DNA of 64,000 nt from DATNPX01 sp036702975 (GTDB taxonomy: Bacteria > Cyanobacteriota > Vampirovibrionia > Obscuribacterales > Obscuribacteraceae): the NCBI GenBank assembly GCA_036702975.1, contig DATNPX010000026.1, forward strand, positions 62,001 through 126,000, in the 5' to 3' direction. The position numbers were made by a program, and so were the translations under genes. The stretch's first letter is position 1. The number at the start of each line of letters is the position of its first letter. The notes beneath the pieces were generated by a model. That model was not told the DNA's origin, did no database searches, and saw only the letters and a program-made list of their open reading frames with translations. Shown here one piece after another: positions 7,680 through 16,273 of the stretch.

Positions 7680-10229
7680 TTACTTGCCTTTGTATGCAAA
7701 CCGCTTTTGCTCGCGCCCAAGGGTCTCCATGTCGGCTTCGGTCAAATAACCGCTGCGAACCAAGATTTGTGTAAGCTTAATACCTTCTTCACGAGCAGTT
7801 TTCATCAGGTCGCGCAGTTCATCTCCCGTAATACGGCGTCGTTGCAATAAATATTGATCGATCTCCATACGTCCCAGCAACAGGTCTGCAGTTAAAGGAA
7901 TGACAGGATCGTGGGTCTCGATGTAGCCACGATCTAGGCAGTAGCGGTAGGAAGAGAGAACGGCAGATGGCAGGCGATTCCCTTCCTCAATGGCTCCAGC
8001 AAGAGTTTTACCGTATTCAGCATCAAGAAGTGTCTGGCGGCGATGTGGATCAAGCGATGGATTTCCAAGAGCCAACTTGCCGAACTGAGTGGCAAAGAAT
8101 GTAGTTTGTAGAAGCCGCTCAATATCAAAAGCGACTAGTGGCATCGCTTGCGTTTTAGCAACAAAACGCCTGTCATCTGCAGGAATAAAAGCCGCCGGCT
8201 CAGGTTGTTGTGCCTTTTCCGCTGTCGGTTTTTGTGCCACTTCTTTTTGGACAACCTTCTCCGCGGCATCGCGAGCCACAGTAGGTGAGGCTGGTTTTTC
8301 CGGAACGATTGAAGGTGGCTTGGGCGAACTCTCGGCGGCTGGCGATGCTGGTTTGTTCTGTAGCGCCGGTTCAATCCGTTTAGCAACCTCGGGCTTTGCC
8401 GGCGGCTTGGCTTGTACCGATGGTTGTGGCTCTTGTTTAGGCTTTTGCGGTATGGTTGTGGGGGATGAAGACGAATCTGCACCACTAGCTGCGGCTTTCT
8501 CTTTAATCGTAGAAGTTACAGATTTTTCCGGCGGCGCTGCAACTACTGGGTGCAGTTGGGAAGCAGCAGCGACAGCGGCAGGCGGTGTTGCTTTTGACAC
8601 GGCTGGAGGATTCTGCACAGGCAGCGCTGCAGGAGCAGCCTCGGCTGGTGTTACCGACGGTGACTGATGAGCAGGTTGAGGAGCAAACGACAGTGTGCTG
8701 CCATCGGAGCTAGGCGTGGCTTTTGCAGCCGTTGGCCGCATGTCTTCCGCACTAGAAGGTTGTTCCGTCGTTACTACAGCGTCAGCTGCTTGTCCGGTCC
8801 ATTTATTCTTTTGGTCGTGAATCGATTTAGCAAGTTTTGCAAATGGAGAGGGAGAGCGAGACCCGGCCGCAGTCGTTCCTGCAGCTGCAGGTGCAGGTGC
8901 ACCGCTTGCAACGGGCGCAGCGGCGGACGCGGCAATCTGTGCAACTGCTGGTACGACCGGCTCCGGAATTGCCGATGCTTGCGGTAGAGAGGCAGAGACT
9001 TGATCTAAAGATGCGGCCGCTGGTCTTACTTCATTGACACCGGAGACATTCTGCTGACCAGGCTTGACGTCCGATAAAACAACTTGACCTTTGCTGTCGC
9101 CGTTTTTGTGTCCACTCTTGCCTTGCTTCAGATTGGCTTGACGCACATTGGCAGCATCATTTGTGGATGATGTACTGACACCAGTCGGTTTTGCAACATC
9201 GCTGGTATCGATAATTCTTCGAGGTTGATTTTGTAAGACCGCATTCAAATCAGGTTTTTGAACTTTTGGCAACTCTGCGATTGGAGAACTTTCCATGTTT
9301 GAGGTCGCCTGAGTTGTTGGCGGAACAGCAGCATTTGCAACCGAGGCGGGATTGCCGCCACCTGCAGTTGTCGCAGCGGACGTTAATGCAGGGAGATTGT
9401 TACCAGTCCGTTTTGCACGCAAACGCGCCTCCATAGAAGCCCGGGATGCTGTGAACTCTCCTGATGGAGTATCAGAATTCACAGAATCGGTCTTAGCCGC
9501 GATCGGTGTAGATGGCGCTTTATAAGATTTGCTGACAAAAGAATCACCACCAACGTCTGATGTTTCTAAAGTTCTTGCCGCCTCTTTGGCGAGCATGGCG
9601 GCAGCTTCCTGCTGACCGCCTGTGGTGGAGACCACGTTGTACTCCACAGCACCCCTTGTTTGTGACTGCTGAACTGAGCCAGGACGAATGACTTGCACCG
9701 ATTGTGTGCGCACCAGAAGTGCAAGAATGTGCAACGCTCGTACTATATCAAAGCCAAATTCTCTGACCGCCAGCCGCATCTTGCGACCTTCCCGCAGCCA
9801 GGCAAGAACTGAAAAACATTCGCGGTCTAGAGGATATTCATTTATCAGTTCTTTCCAGCCCGGCGAACCGAACTGATCAGAACCTGTGATCTCCGAATTC
9901 AGACCTATCTGCCTTTCAGCAAGAATCGAACAGTCCTCTATAAAAGAAGGATTCGGTCTGATCTCTTCGCGGAGGTTTTTCTCTACATCCGTCTGCGCCA
10001 CCACTTGTTCGGCAAGGAAGGTGCCCTGTGACCAGGAGAGAAATTCGCAAACAGCGTCTTCGCCCTCGAGAATGCCGAACTGGGCTGCGATTATAGCGCC
10101 ATGGCGAATCAAGACATAGCCCTTTTGATTATCCGAAGTAACCCTGATTCGAAAACTCTTAGACGCCTCAAGGCACAACAGCTGCATGAGCGCAGGCAAG
10201 CTGACGTCGCTGAAACTGCCCTCAATCAT
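7680..10229 (-). CDS. DUF4388 (PATAN)-domain protein with long disordered linker and degenerate MshEN-like C-terminus
   Basis: 849 residues. Residues 1 to about 75 (MIEGSFSDVSLPALMQLLCL..., GAIIAAQFGILEGEDAVCEFL) match the DUF4388/PATAN pattern, a domain found in bacterial signalling and polarity proteins. A weakly ordered helical stretch reaches about residue 190. Residues ~220-690 are low-complexity, rich in Ala, Pro, Ser, Gln and Lys, and surely disordered. The last ~160 residues are folded, ending in two helix-pair motifs; the second (KLTQILVRSGYLTEAD) resembles the MshEN/GspE-N motif, which binds c-di-GMP in some proteins. There is no membrane segment. A promoter and a short upstream reading frame precede it, divergent from the sigma factor gene. 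Function unknown; a cytoplasmic regulator is likely. Confidence 0.7.
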   Translation of the reverse strand: MIEGSFSDVSLPALMQLLCLEASKSFRIRVTSDNQKGYVLIRHGAIIAAQFGILEGEDAVCEFLSWSQGTFLAEQVVAQTDVEKNLREEIRPNPSFIEDCSILAERQIGLNSEITGSDQFGSPGWKELINEYPLDRECFSVLAWLREGRKMRLAVREFGFDIVRALHILALLVRTQSVQVIRPGSVQQSQTRGAVEYNVVSTTGGQQEAAAMLAKEAARTLETSDVGGDSFVSKSYKAPSTPIAAKTDSVNSDTPSGEFTASRASMEARLRAKRTGNNLPALTSAATTAGGGNPASVANAAVPPTTQATSNMESSPIAELPKVQKPDLNAVLQNQPRRIIDTSDVAKPTGVSTSSTNDAANVRQANLKQGKSGHKNGDSKGQVVLSDVKPGQQNVSGVNEVRPAAASLDQVSASLPQASAIPEPVVPAVAQIAASAAAPVASGAPAPAAAGTTAAGSRSPSPFAKLAKSIHDQKNKWTGQAADAVVTTEQPSSAEDMRPTAAKATPSSDGSTLSFAPQPAHQSPSVTPAEAAPAALPVQNPPAVSKATPPAAVAAASQLHPVVAAPPEKSVTSTIKEKAAASGADSSSSPTTIPQKPKQEPQPSVQAKPPAKPEVAKRIEPALQNKPASPAAESSPKPPSIVPEKPASPTVARDAAEKVVQKEVAQKPTAEKAQQPEPAAFIPADDRRFVAKTQAMPLVAFDIERLLQTTFFATQFGKLALGNPSLDPHRRQTLLDAEYGKTLAGAIEEGNRLPSAVLSSYRYCLDRGYIETHDPVIPLTADLLLGRMEIDQYLLQRRRITGDELRDLMKTAREEGIKLTQILVRSGYLTEADMETLGREQKRFAYKGK

Positions 10230-10282
10230 TCCCCAACTGCCTCTACCTTTGGTGCCGCTGACCCTTCTTCAATCATGCCCAT
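10226..10282 (-). CDS. Possible 18-codon leader peptide overlapping the DUF4388 gene start
   Basis: An ATG at 10282 preceded by AAGG (4 bases away) and GGGG opens 18 codons (MGMIEEGSAAPKVEAVGE). They end at a TGA overlapping the downstream ATG as ATGA. The main gene has only a poorly placed GGGGA and a GAGG 10 bases upstream, so it could be translated by reinitiation. Such short frames also occur by chance. Confidence 0.3.
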   Translation of the reverse strand: MGMIEEGSAAPKVEAVGE

Positions 10283-10312
10283 TGCCTTGCCCCTTTTACC
10301 TTTTATGTCACT

Positions 10313-10340
10313 TCTATAAGGTTGCGCATCAGTTGGTCAA
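10313..10340 (-). promoter_or_regulatory. Sigma-70-type promoter for the DUF4388 gene
   Basis: On the minus strand, TTGACC (10340-10335), a 16-base spacer and TATAGA (10318-10313) form a good housekeeping-type promoter. The expected start is near 10306, about 75 bases before the ATG at 10229. Confidence 0.5.
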
Positions 10341-10497
10341 TTTCGGAAGAGATTTGGTCTTGATGGCAAGTAAACCCCAATTTTACAAAACTTAATCTAT
10401 CTCTTGACTGCTAAAGAAGTTGGTGCGCTGGGTAAATAGCAATAAGAAAAGTTTTTGGAACGTCTCTTACTAATTCAATGTTTCGGGGTGAACGAAT

Positions 10498-11457
10498 TTG
10501 GCTGCCAAGGTTAGAGAGGAAGTAGCGGACGATTGGTCGGAAGCCGCCGCTTACGAGCAAGAAGATGAGCCGGTTGTCGTTGAAGAGCTCGAACCTGCTG
10601 AGGTTGAAGCCACGAGCACCGAGGGTTTCACTGAGGATTCCGTGCGGCTCTACTTGCGCGAGATTGGCCGCGTCAAAATGATCAAGCCCGACGAAGAGAT
10701 TGAGCTCGCCAGGCTAATTGCTAAAGGCGACCTCGATGCGAAGAAAAAGTTGATTCAGGCAAACTTGCGTCTTGTGATTTCGATCGCGAAAAAATACGTT
10801 AATCGCGGCTTGCCGTTCCAAGATTTGATTCAGGAAGGCAATCTTGGTCTCATTCGAGCCGCTGAAAAGTTTGACCATACAAAAGGATTTAAATTCAGTA
10901 CTTACGCAACGTGGTGGATTCGTCAGGCAATTAGCCGGGGATTAGCAGATAAGAGTCGCACTATCCGCGTACCAGTGCACATGGTCGAATCGATCAACAA
11001 ACTAAAGAAAACCAGCGCACGCCTTTCCCAAGAGCTTGGCCGTAAGCCGAACGAAAGTGAATTGTCTGGCGCTATGGAGTTGCCTGTAAACAAGATTCAG
11101 GAAATTATCCAGGCAGACCGCGAACCGGTTTCAATGGAAATGCCCTTGAACAGAGACGAAGAGACGTATCTCGGTGACCTAATCGAAGACAACGAATCTT
11201 CACGTCCTGACTCGACCACTGAAGAAGAGCTGATGAGGCAAGACCTAAGCAGGATGCTCAGTCAGTTGACTCCCAGAGAGCGAGACATCATGCACTTGCG
11301 TTATGGTCTAGAAGATGGTCGTCAGCGCACATTGGAAGAAGTCGGTCGCTTGTTCAACATCACCCGCGAACGCGTTCGACAGATCGAACACAAGGCTTTC
11401 AGAAAGCTCCGACAACCAACTTGGTCGAGTAAACTTGCGGGCTACCTCGAAGATTAG
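10498..11457 (+). CDS. rpoD: Primary-type RNA polymerase sigma-70 factor (RpoD/SigA-like)
   Basis: 319 residues. After an acidic ~40-residue N-terminus come region 1.2 (DSVRLYLREIGRVKMI), region 2 (ANLRLVISIAKKYVNRGLPF, then FSTYATWWIRQAI, the -10 recognition helix), region 3 (RVPVHMVE) and region 4 (LTPRERDIMHLRYGLEDG, then ITRERVRQIEHKAF, the -35 helix). It lacks a long region 1.1 and the non-conserved insert, as in cyanobacterial-type SigA. It directs RNA polymerase to housekeeping promoters. The start is a TTG at 10498 with GGGGTGA six bases upstream; an in-frame TGA lies just before it, excluding a longer protein. A group-2 paralogue rather than the sole primary factor is possible. Confidence 0.93.
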   Translation: MAAKVREEVADDWSEAAAYEQEDEPVVVEELEPAEVEATSTEGFTEDSVRLYLREIGRVKMIKPDEEIELARLIAKGDLDAKKKLIQANLRLVISIAKKYVNRGLPFQDLIQEGNLGLIRAAEKFDHTKGFKFSTYATWWIRQAISRGLADKSRTIRVPVHMVESINKLKKTSARLSQELGRKPNESELSGAMELPVNKIQEIIQADREPVSMEMPLNRDEETYLGDLIEDNESSRPDSTTEEELMRQDLSRMLSQLTPRERDIMHLRYGLEDGRQRTLEEVGRLFNITRERVRQIEHKAFRKLRQPTWSSKLAGYLED

Positions 11458-11578
11458 GTTTTTGCAAGTTAGGAGAATCCTACGTATTCGAACGGCCTAA
11501 TTGGTCTTTCGAACGTGCACAAGCGCCTTCAAAAGAATATAATGCACGCGTGAGTCTTTCGTTCGGGGGACCCTTACG

Positions 11579-12967
11579 GTGTCATTGGTGACAGAGAGAA
11601 GGCCGCTAGCCACAGAGCAAGTAACAGCACTTGTCGACGATAATCAAAGGCAGGAGCTTCGTCTTATTTTGAATGACCAGCATCCCGCAGATCTTGCGGA
11701 GTGGCTGGACAATTTAGAAGAGCCGTACCAGCTGTTTTGTTTTCGATTGCTTGATCTAGATAATGCCAGCGCCGTGCTGTCCGAGTTGTCGCTGCCGATT
11801 CAGCGAAAATTGTTGGCCGCTCTGGGCGACCTGGGTGTTGTGCCACTGATCAGTCGAATGCCAGCCGACGACGCCGTAGATTTACTGGCAGAACTGCCGC
11901 GAGAAAAAGCCAGAACGATCATCGGGCAGATGACAGACATCGAGGCCGCCGATGATATCTATGAACTGTTAGGCTTCAAGGAAGACACTGCCGGTGGTAT
12001 CATGTCCACCGACTACCTAGCCCTCGACAGCAAAATGACCGCCGCAGAAGCTCTCGAGCGGTTGAGACAACAATATGAGGATTTAGAAGAAGATATCTAT
12101 GACGTTTACGTCGTAGACGAGCAAGAGCGTCTCCTTGGAAGCATGACGATCAAAGACTTGATCACTGCTGCTCCATCAACACTCGTCACTGAGCTCATGG
12201 ACGACAATGTCGTCAAAGTAAATACCGCGACAGACCAAGAAGAAGCGGCGGAGAAAGTCGAACGTTATGACCTTCTCACCCTGCCTGTAGTAGATGAATC
12301 AGGTAAACTGCGCGGCGTTATCACCGCGGACGATATCATGGATGTTTTGCGTGAGGAAGCTGATGAAGATATCCTGCAGTCTTCTGGTATCGCGGCCGTA
12401 GGTCCGGAGTCGACAGAAGTCCTGACTCAAAGCATAAGACACGCGTTCAGCGCTCGCTTGCCCTGGTTGCTTGCAACGCTGCTAATCGAAACGGGCTCCG
12501 CTAGCGTGATCACTCATTTCGATCACGTCATTCAACAAACGGTGGCGGCAGCATCCTTCATGCCGTTATTGAGTGGTGTCACGGGTAGCGTGGCCACTCA
12601 AAGCACGTGTCTTGTGATCAGAGCATCCTCAAAAAACAGCGAGATAGACATGCGAGCGGTTTTCCGCAATATCTGGCACGAGCTACGCGTCGGTATGCTG
12701 CTAGGTTTGTGCTGTGGTCTTCTCACTGGTGGAATGAGCTTCCTGTTGCACCAATCTCAACACAATCTTGGTCTGGTCGTTGGCTTGTCGCTATTCGCGA
12801 CAATGTCGGTCGGTGTCATGATAGGCACGCTCATGCCTATGCTCTTCCAAAAGCTAGGGGTAGATCCCGCTCACGCCAGCGGTCCTTTTATCACGAGCAT
12901 TCTGGATGTTTGCACTATGTCCATTTATTTGACTATCGTGCATGCATTCCTTCTGCATATAGTTTAA
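11579..12967 (+). CDS. mgtE: Magnesium transporter MgtE
   Basis: 462 residues, normal for MgtE. The N-terminal helical superdomain (HPADLAEWLDNLEEP, then MPADDAVDLLAELP) is followed by a CBS pair at about residues 140-260 (IMSTDYLALDSKMTAAEAL; DLLTLPVVDESGKLRGVIT). The membrane part has five helices from about residue 290, with the pore motif MPLLSGVTGSVATQS and the last helix carrying SILDVCTMSIYLTI with its metal-site Asp. It is a Mg2+-gated channel importing Mg2+ across the inner membrane. The start is GTG at 11579 with GGGGGA upstream. The 121-base gap after the sigma factor gene is too short for a full M-box riboswitch. Confidence 0.95.
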   Translation: MSLVTERRPLATEQVTALVDDNQRQELRLILNDQHPADLAEWLDNLEEPYQLFCFRLLDLDNASAVLSELSLPIQRKLLAALGDLGVVPLISRMPADDAVDLLAELPREKARTIIGQMTDIEAADDIYELLGFKEDTAGGIMSTDYLALDSKMTAAEALERLRQQYEDLEEDIYDVYVVDEQERLLGSMTIKDLITAAPSTLVTELMDDNVVKVNTATDQEEAAEKVERYDLLTLPVVDESGKLRGVITADDIMDVLREEADEDILQSSGIAAVGPESTEVLTQSIRHAFSARLPWLLATLLIETGSASVITHFDHVIQQTVAAASFMPLLSGVTGSVATQSTCLVIRASSKNSEIDMRAVFRNIWHELRVGMLLGLCCGLLTGGMSFLLHQSQHNLGLVVGLSLFATMSVGVMIGTLMPMLFQKLGVDPAHASGPFITSILDVCTMSIYLTIVHAFLLHIV

Positions 12968-13034
12968 AGGCGAGATCGTAGTCAAGCATCTAAAATTAGC
13001 GCCTTACAGCCTACTTTCAAGAGAGCGGCAACTA

Positions 13035-14573
13035 ATGATGACTAAAGCTGATCCAAAAGAGAACCTGGCGCTGCGCCGGAATAAAGCCTCGACCATAGAT
13101 GAGACAGCAAAGAAAAAGCGGCATGCGAAGGGGATGCTTACCGCCAGGGAGCGCGTAGAAAAGCTCCTTGATGAAGACAGCTTTATCGAACTAGACCGAT
13201 ACGCTTTGCATCAATGCGAACACTTTGGTCTTGAGAACAAGAAGGTCTATGGTGACGGCGTCATTACGGGTCAGGGCAAAATTAACGGCCGCCCTGTCTA
13301 CATATTTGCGCACGATGGCACCTTCCTTGGTGGCGCACTGGGAAAGACTTTCGCGCGCAAAGTCTGCAAAGTCATGGACCTAGCAAAACAAGCAGGCTGC
13401 CCAATTATCGGACTCAACGAGAGTGGTGGCGCGCGCATTCAAGAAGGCGTCGAATCATTGGCAGGCTACGCCGATATCTTTTATCGCAACGTCGCATGCT
13501 CCGGAGTCATTCCTCAAATATCGGTGATTTACGGGCCGTGCGCAGGTGGTGCCGTATACAGCCCCGCCGTGACTGACTTTACTTTGATGGTCAAAGATCA
13601 AAGTTATATGTTCATTACTGGTCCGGAGATTGTGCGCACCGTAACTGGTGAATCGGTTACGTTTGAGGAACTTGGCGGAGCTACTGTCCATAATGAAAAG
13701 AGCGGAGTTGCTCACATGCTCGCAGAAGACGAAGAAGATTCGTTTTGGCTGACGCGTCAGCTCCTCTCCTACCTTCCTTCCAACAATTTGGAACCGCCGC
13801 CGCGCATACTCGACTTCGAAGAACCACCGAACATGATGGAATTGGACAACATTGTTCCGGTCGATCCATCAAAACCTTACGACATGTATGAGGTTATCAA
13901 CCGCATATTCGATTCGGGCGAGATGTTTGAAATTCAACCCCTGTTTGCAAGAAACATGATTACCGGCTTCGCAAGATTGGGTGGTTTTGTCGTTGGCGTC
14001 GTCGCCAACCAACCGAAAGTGCTCGCCGGTACGCTGGACATCAACGCCTCGACAAAAGGCGCACGTTTTGTGCGCTTCTGCGATGCCTTCAATATTCCGG
14101 TCATCACGTTGGAAGACGTACCTGGTTACCTCCCGGGCACCACGCAAGAACACAACGGCATTATTCGCCATGGAGCCAAGTTGCTCTATGCATATTGCGA
14201 AGCAACTGTGCCGAAATTGACCGTTATCACACGAAAAGCTTATGGTGGCGCATTTGATGTCATGGGTTCAAAGAATGTCGGCGGCGACTATAACTTTGCC
14301 TGGCCATCAGCGGAAGTTGCTGTGATGGGTGCGCAAGGCGCAGTCAACTTGCTTTACAAAAAAGAGCTCGAAAAAGATGCATCGAAAGCTACTAAGCTCG
14401 TAGACGAGTACAAGGAAACCTTTGCCAATCCCTACGTTGCAGCTGAGCTAGGGTATGTCGACGATGTTATCTATCCGCACGAGACTCGCAAATATTTATT
14501 AGCCGCTCTCGAGATTCAGCAGGCTAAACGAGTCGAAAGACCAGCACGTAAACATGGAAATATTCCGCTCTAA
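13035..14573 (+). CDS. pccB: Acyl-CoA carboxylase carboxyltransferase (beta) subunit, propionyl-CoA carboxylase type
   Basis: 512 residues, the usual length of PccB-type subunits. The crotonase-like carboxyltransferase halves are both present: the N half has GLNESGGARIQEGV and GPCAGGAVYSPAVTDF (acyl-CoA oxyanion hole), the C half has VPGYLPGTTQEHNGIIRHGA and GGAFDVMGSKNVGGD. It transfers carboxyl from biotin to propionyl-CoA (or acetyl-/methylcrotonyl-CoA) in the cytoplasm. The alpha subunit with biotin carboxylase and carrier domains is not in the window. Two adjacent ATGs (13035, 13038) could start it. The Phe/Asp specificity residue was not assigned, so substrate remains open. Confidence 0.93.
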   Translation: MMTKADPKENLALRRNKASTIDETAKKKRHAKGMLTARERVEKLLDEDSFIELDRYALHQCEHFGLENKKVYGDGVITGQGKINGRPVYIFAHDGTFLGGALGKTFARKVCKVMDLAKQAGCPIIGLNESGGARIQEGVESLAGYADIFYRNVACSGVIPQISVIYGPCAGGAVYSPAVTDFTLMVKDQSYMFITGPEIVRTVTGESVTFEELGGATVHNEKSGVAHMLAEDEEDSFWLTRQLLSYLPSNNLEPPPRILDFEEPPNMMELDNIVPVDPSKPYDMYEVINRIFDSGEMFEIQPLFARNMITGFARLGGFVVGVVANQPKVLAGTLDINASTKGARFVRFCDAFNIPVITLEDVPGYLPGTTQEHNGIIRHGAKLLYAYCEATVPKLTVITRKAYGGAFDVMGSKNVGGDYNFAWPSAEVAVMGAQGAVNLLYKKELEKDASKATKLVDEYKETFANPYVAAELGYVDDVIYPHETRKYLLAALEIQQAKRVERPARKHGNIPL

Positions 14574-14597
14574 TCCAGATAAGATTTGGCTAATTTA

Positions 14598-15407
14598 TCA
14601 GCCAGCCGGCTGCGCGATTTCTGTCGCCACCGGTTGATCGCCAGTTAATGAAATAGATTTTATTCTATCTGGTAATTGCGGCAGAACTAGTTCATAGCGC
14701 AATCCGTTTTCGACAACCAAATCAATCGAACACCCGACCGTTGGCAATATCGACTGATAACGAGCTACTGCGTCGTCGCCAGTTAGCTTGAGAACATTGC
14801 CGACAATAATTTCAGGCATGTTGCCGGAACAGCACAGCACAAGTCCTGAAAATGCTGGATTTTCGACCTTTAGCTTCTCCGCACGCTTGATCGCATTTTG
14901 CAGGAAACGCAAGGCGTCTTTTTCATTCTCGGGATCGATCAAGCTAGTCGCCGAGTGGTCCAAGAACCTTGCGCAAAGTAGCTTCCGTCGATTTCCGTCA
15001 AGGAAAAGTATCTCCCAAATAGGCAACTCAATCTTGGCAAACATACCTTCGCGTAACCGATCGATATGCACTTCGCTAGTACGCGCAAGCGCTTCCCACA
15101 ACGGAAGTTGGCGATTATAGAGACCGCTGCGGTGCAGCATTGAGAAGAAATCGGTCAACAAGTAGACTACGAGCTGAAAAGGCTCGGCCGGAGGCTCGTT
15201 TGTCAATGGCTCCAGCTTGAGATTGCCGACCGCCACCTGAAGGTCTACAGGCGAGCAATGACGCGGGTTTGCAGTGACCGTATGCAGCGAAAAGATAGTC
15301 TCGCTATTGTTTTTGACTGCAAGCTTATGAACTGAGTTTTTGGGCATGAAAGTATTATTGAGTCCTTTTATGTTTGGCCCATTAACAAAATGGCCATCGT
15401 GGTACAT
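14598..15407 (-). CDS. Hypothetical cytoplasmic protein
   Basis: 269 residues, unrecognised. There is no signal peptide or membrane helix. The middle contains FQLVVYLLTDFFSMLHRSG, LWEILFLDGNRR-type segments and FSGLVLCCSGNMPEII, suggesting an alpha/beta domain; two adjacent Cys near residue 200 are notable. The C-terminus (GLRYELVLPQLPDRIKSISL) is followed by a short flexible tail. It is convergent with the carboxyltransferase gene (24 bases apart) and divergent from the small sigma factor gene. No function is proposed. Confidence 0.5.
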   Translation of the reverse strand: MYHDGHFVNGPNIKGLNNTFMPKNSVHKLAVKNNSETIFSLHTVTANPRHCSPVDLQVAVGNLKLEPLTNEPPAEPFQLVVYLLTDFFSMLHRSGLYNRQLPLWEALARTSEVHIDRLREGMFAKIELPIWEILFLDGNRRKLLCARFLDHSATSLIDPENEKDALRFLQNAIKRAEKLKVENPAFSGLVLCCSGNMPEIIVGNVLKLTGDDAVARYQSILPTVGCSIDLVVENGLRYELVLPQLPDRIKSISLTGDQPVATEIAQPAG

Positions 15408-15544
15408 CTATGTTAGCGGTCTGCGGCCTGTCTAAGGACCGACTGAGGAGGTGCGTTCAATAAAACTTTGATGTCCCTAAAAATTTTGAATCATGTACAC
15501 TGGTTTTAAGGCGTCTTGGCGGATGTTTCTAAGTTTGGGGCTTA

Positions 15545-15593
15545 CAAGAACGATGGGCGGCACTGCCCGCCGGTAGATTTGTCGCCGTTCTTG
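15545..15593 (+). promoter_or_regulatory. Stem-loop in the leader of the sigma/anti-sigma operon
   Basis: CAAGAACG (15545-15552) pairs perfectly with CGTTCTTG (15586-15593). Inside, GGCGGC and GCCCGCC (15556-15571) form a second GC-rich hairpin with a one-base bulge. It lies about 70 bases before the ATG at 15665 in a 257-base divergent intergenic region. No U-tract follows, so it is not a standard terminator. A regulatory leader or a protein-binding site are both possible. Confidence 0.4.
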
Positions 15594-15664
15594 CTACTGT
15601 CTCTCAGCATGTCAACCTGAACCCGCGCCTTCTGCGAAGTTCACTCGTTTAAACTAACTAGACT

Positions 15665-16240
15665 ATGGCACTCTTACCATCGAAATCTAACAACTATCCA
15701 ACGAGCACATCGACTGTCCTTGCCGATCTTAAGAAGGGCGACAAGGAGAAGCGCAATGAATTCGTCTGGACACACCAAGAACGCTTTTACGCGATCGCAT
15801 ATGCTGCAACAGGTGATGCAGAACAGGCGACAAATCTGTGCATTAGTGCTTTCCAAAACGTATTTGCAGCAATTGACAAGCTAAAAAAAGGACAGGTAAA
15901 TACAGCTGTTTGGGACTGGCTGGCACCATTCATCGTCGATGCATGCGCCGAGTGGCATCAGCAGAATAGCCGTCCGGTAACGCCGAACCCGCGCACTGAC
16001 CCAAGCGCAGACGGTTCAGCACAAATGGACTGGGAGACAACAATCATCCTCGGCGCACAGCGCGTAAAAAGGTGTATCAGTTCGCTTCCCGCAGAACAAC
16101 AAAAGGTTTTCATACTCAGACACCACTTTCAACTCACCTACGATCAGATTGGTACCGTTATCAATGAAGCACCGGAAGATGTGATGGCTTGGCTACTCCG
16201 CGCGCGAGTACAAATTGTCAAATGCCTGGGTCGTGGGTAA
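15665..16240 (+). CDS. ECF-like sigma-70 family RNA polymerase sigma factor
   Basis: 191 residues with the two-domain layout of ECF sigma factors. Region 2 spans about residues 20-90 (WTHQERFYAIAYAATGDAEQ, then FQNVFAAIDKL). A linker contains Pro and Asn, and region 4 is near residues 135-188 (LPAEQQKVFILRHHFQLTYD, then EAPEDVMAWLLRARVQIVK), matching the LP...F.L.....Y.EIA pattern and its helix-turn-helix. It is divergent: region 2 lacks a clear WL/RNAxD signature. It is followed after 33 bases by a zinc-binding anti-sigma-like gene, the usual ECF arrangement, so the pair is probably one operon and self-regulating. The signal it responds to is unknown. Confidence 0.78.
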   Translation: MALLPSKSNNYPTSTSTVLADLKKGDKEKRNEFVWTHQERFYAIAYAATGDAEQATNLCISAFQNVFAAIDKLKKGQVNTAVWDWLAPFIVDACAEWHQQNSRPVTPNPRTDPSADGSAQMDWETTIILGAQRVKRCISSLPAEQQKVFILRHHFQLTYDQIGTVINEAPEDVMAWLLRARVQIVKCLGRG

Positions 16241-16273
16241 CTAAAGAGAAACATTACTGGATAACCGCAACAA

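Noticed and set aside
11458..11578. M-box Mg2+ riboswitch before mgtE
   Set aside because: The gap is too short and no conserved M-box core is visible.
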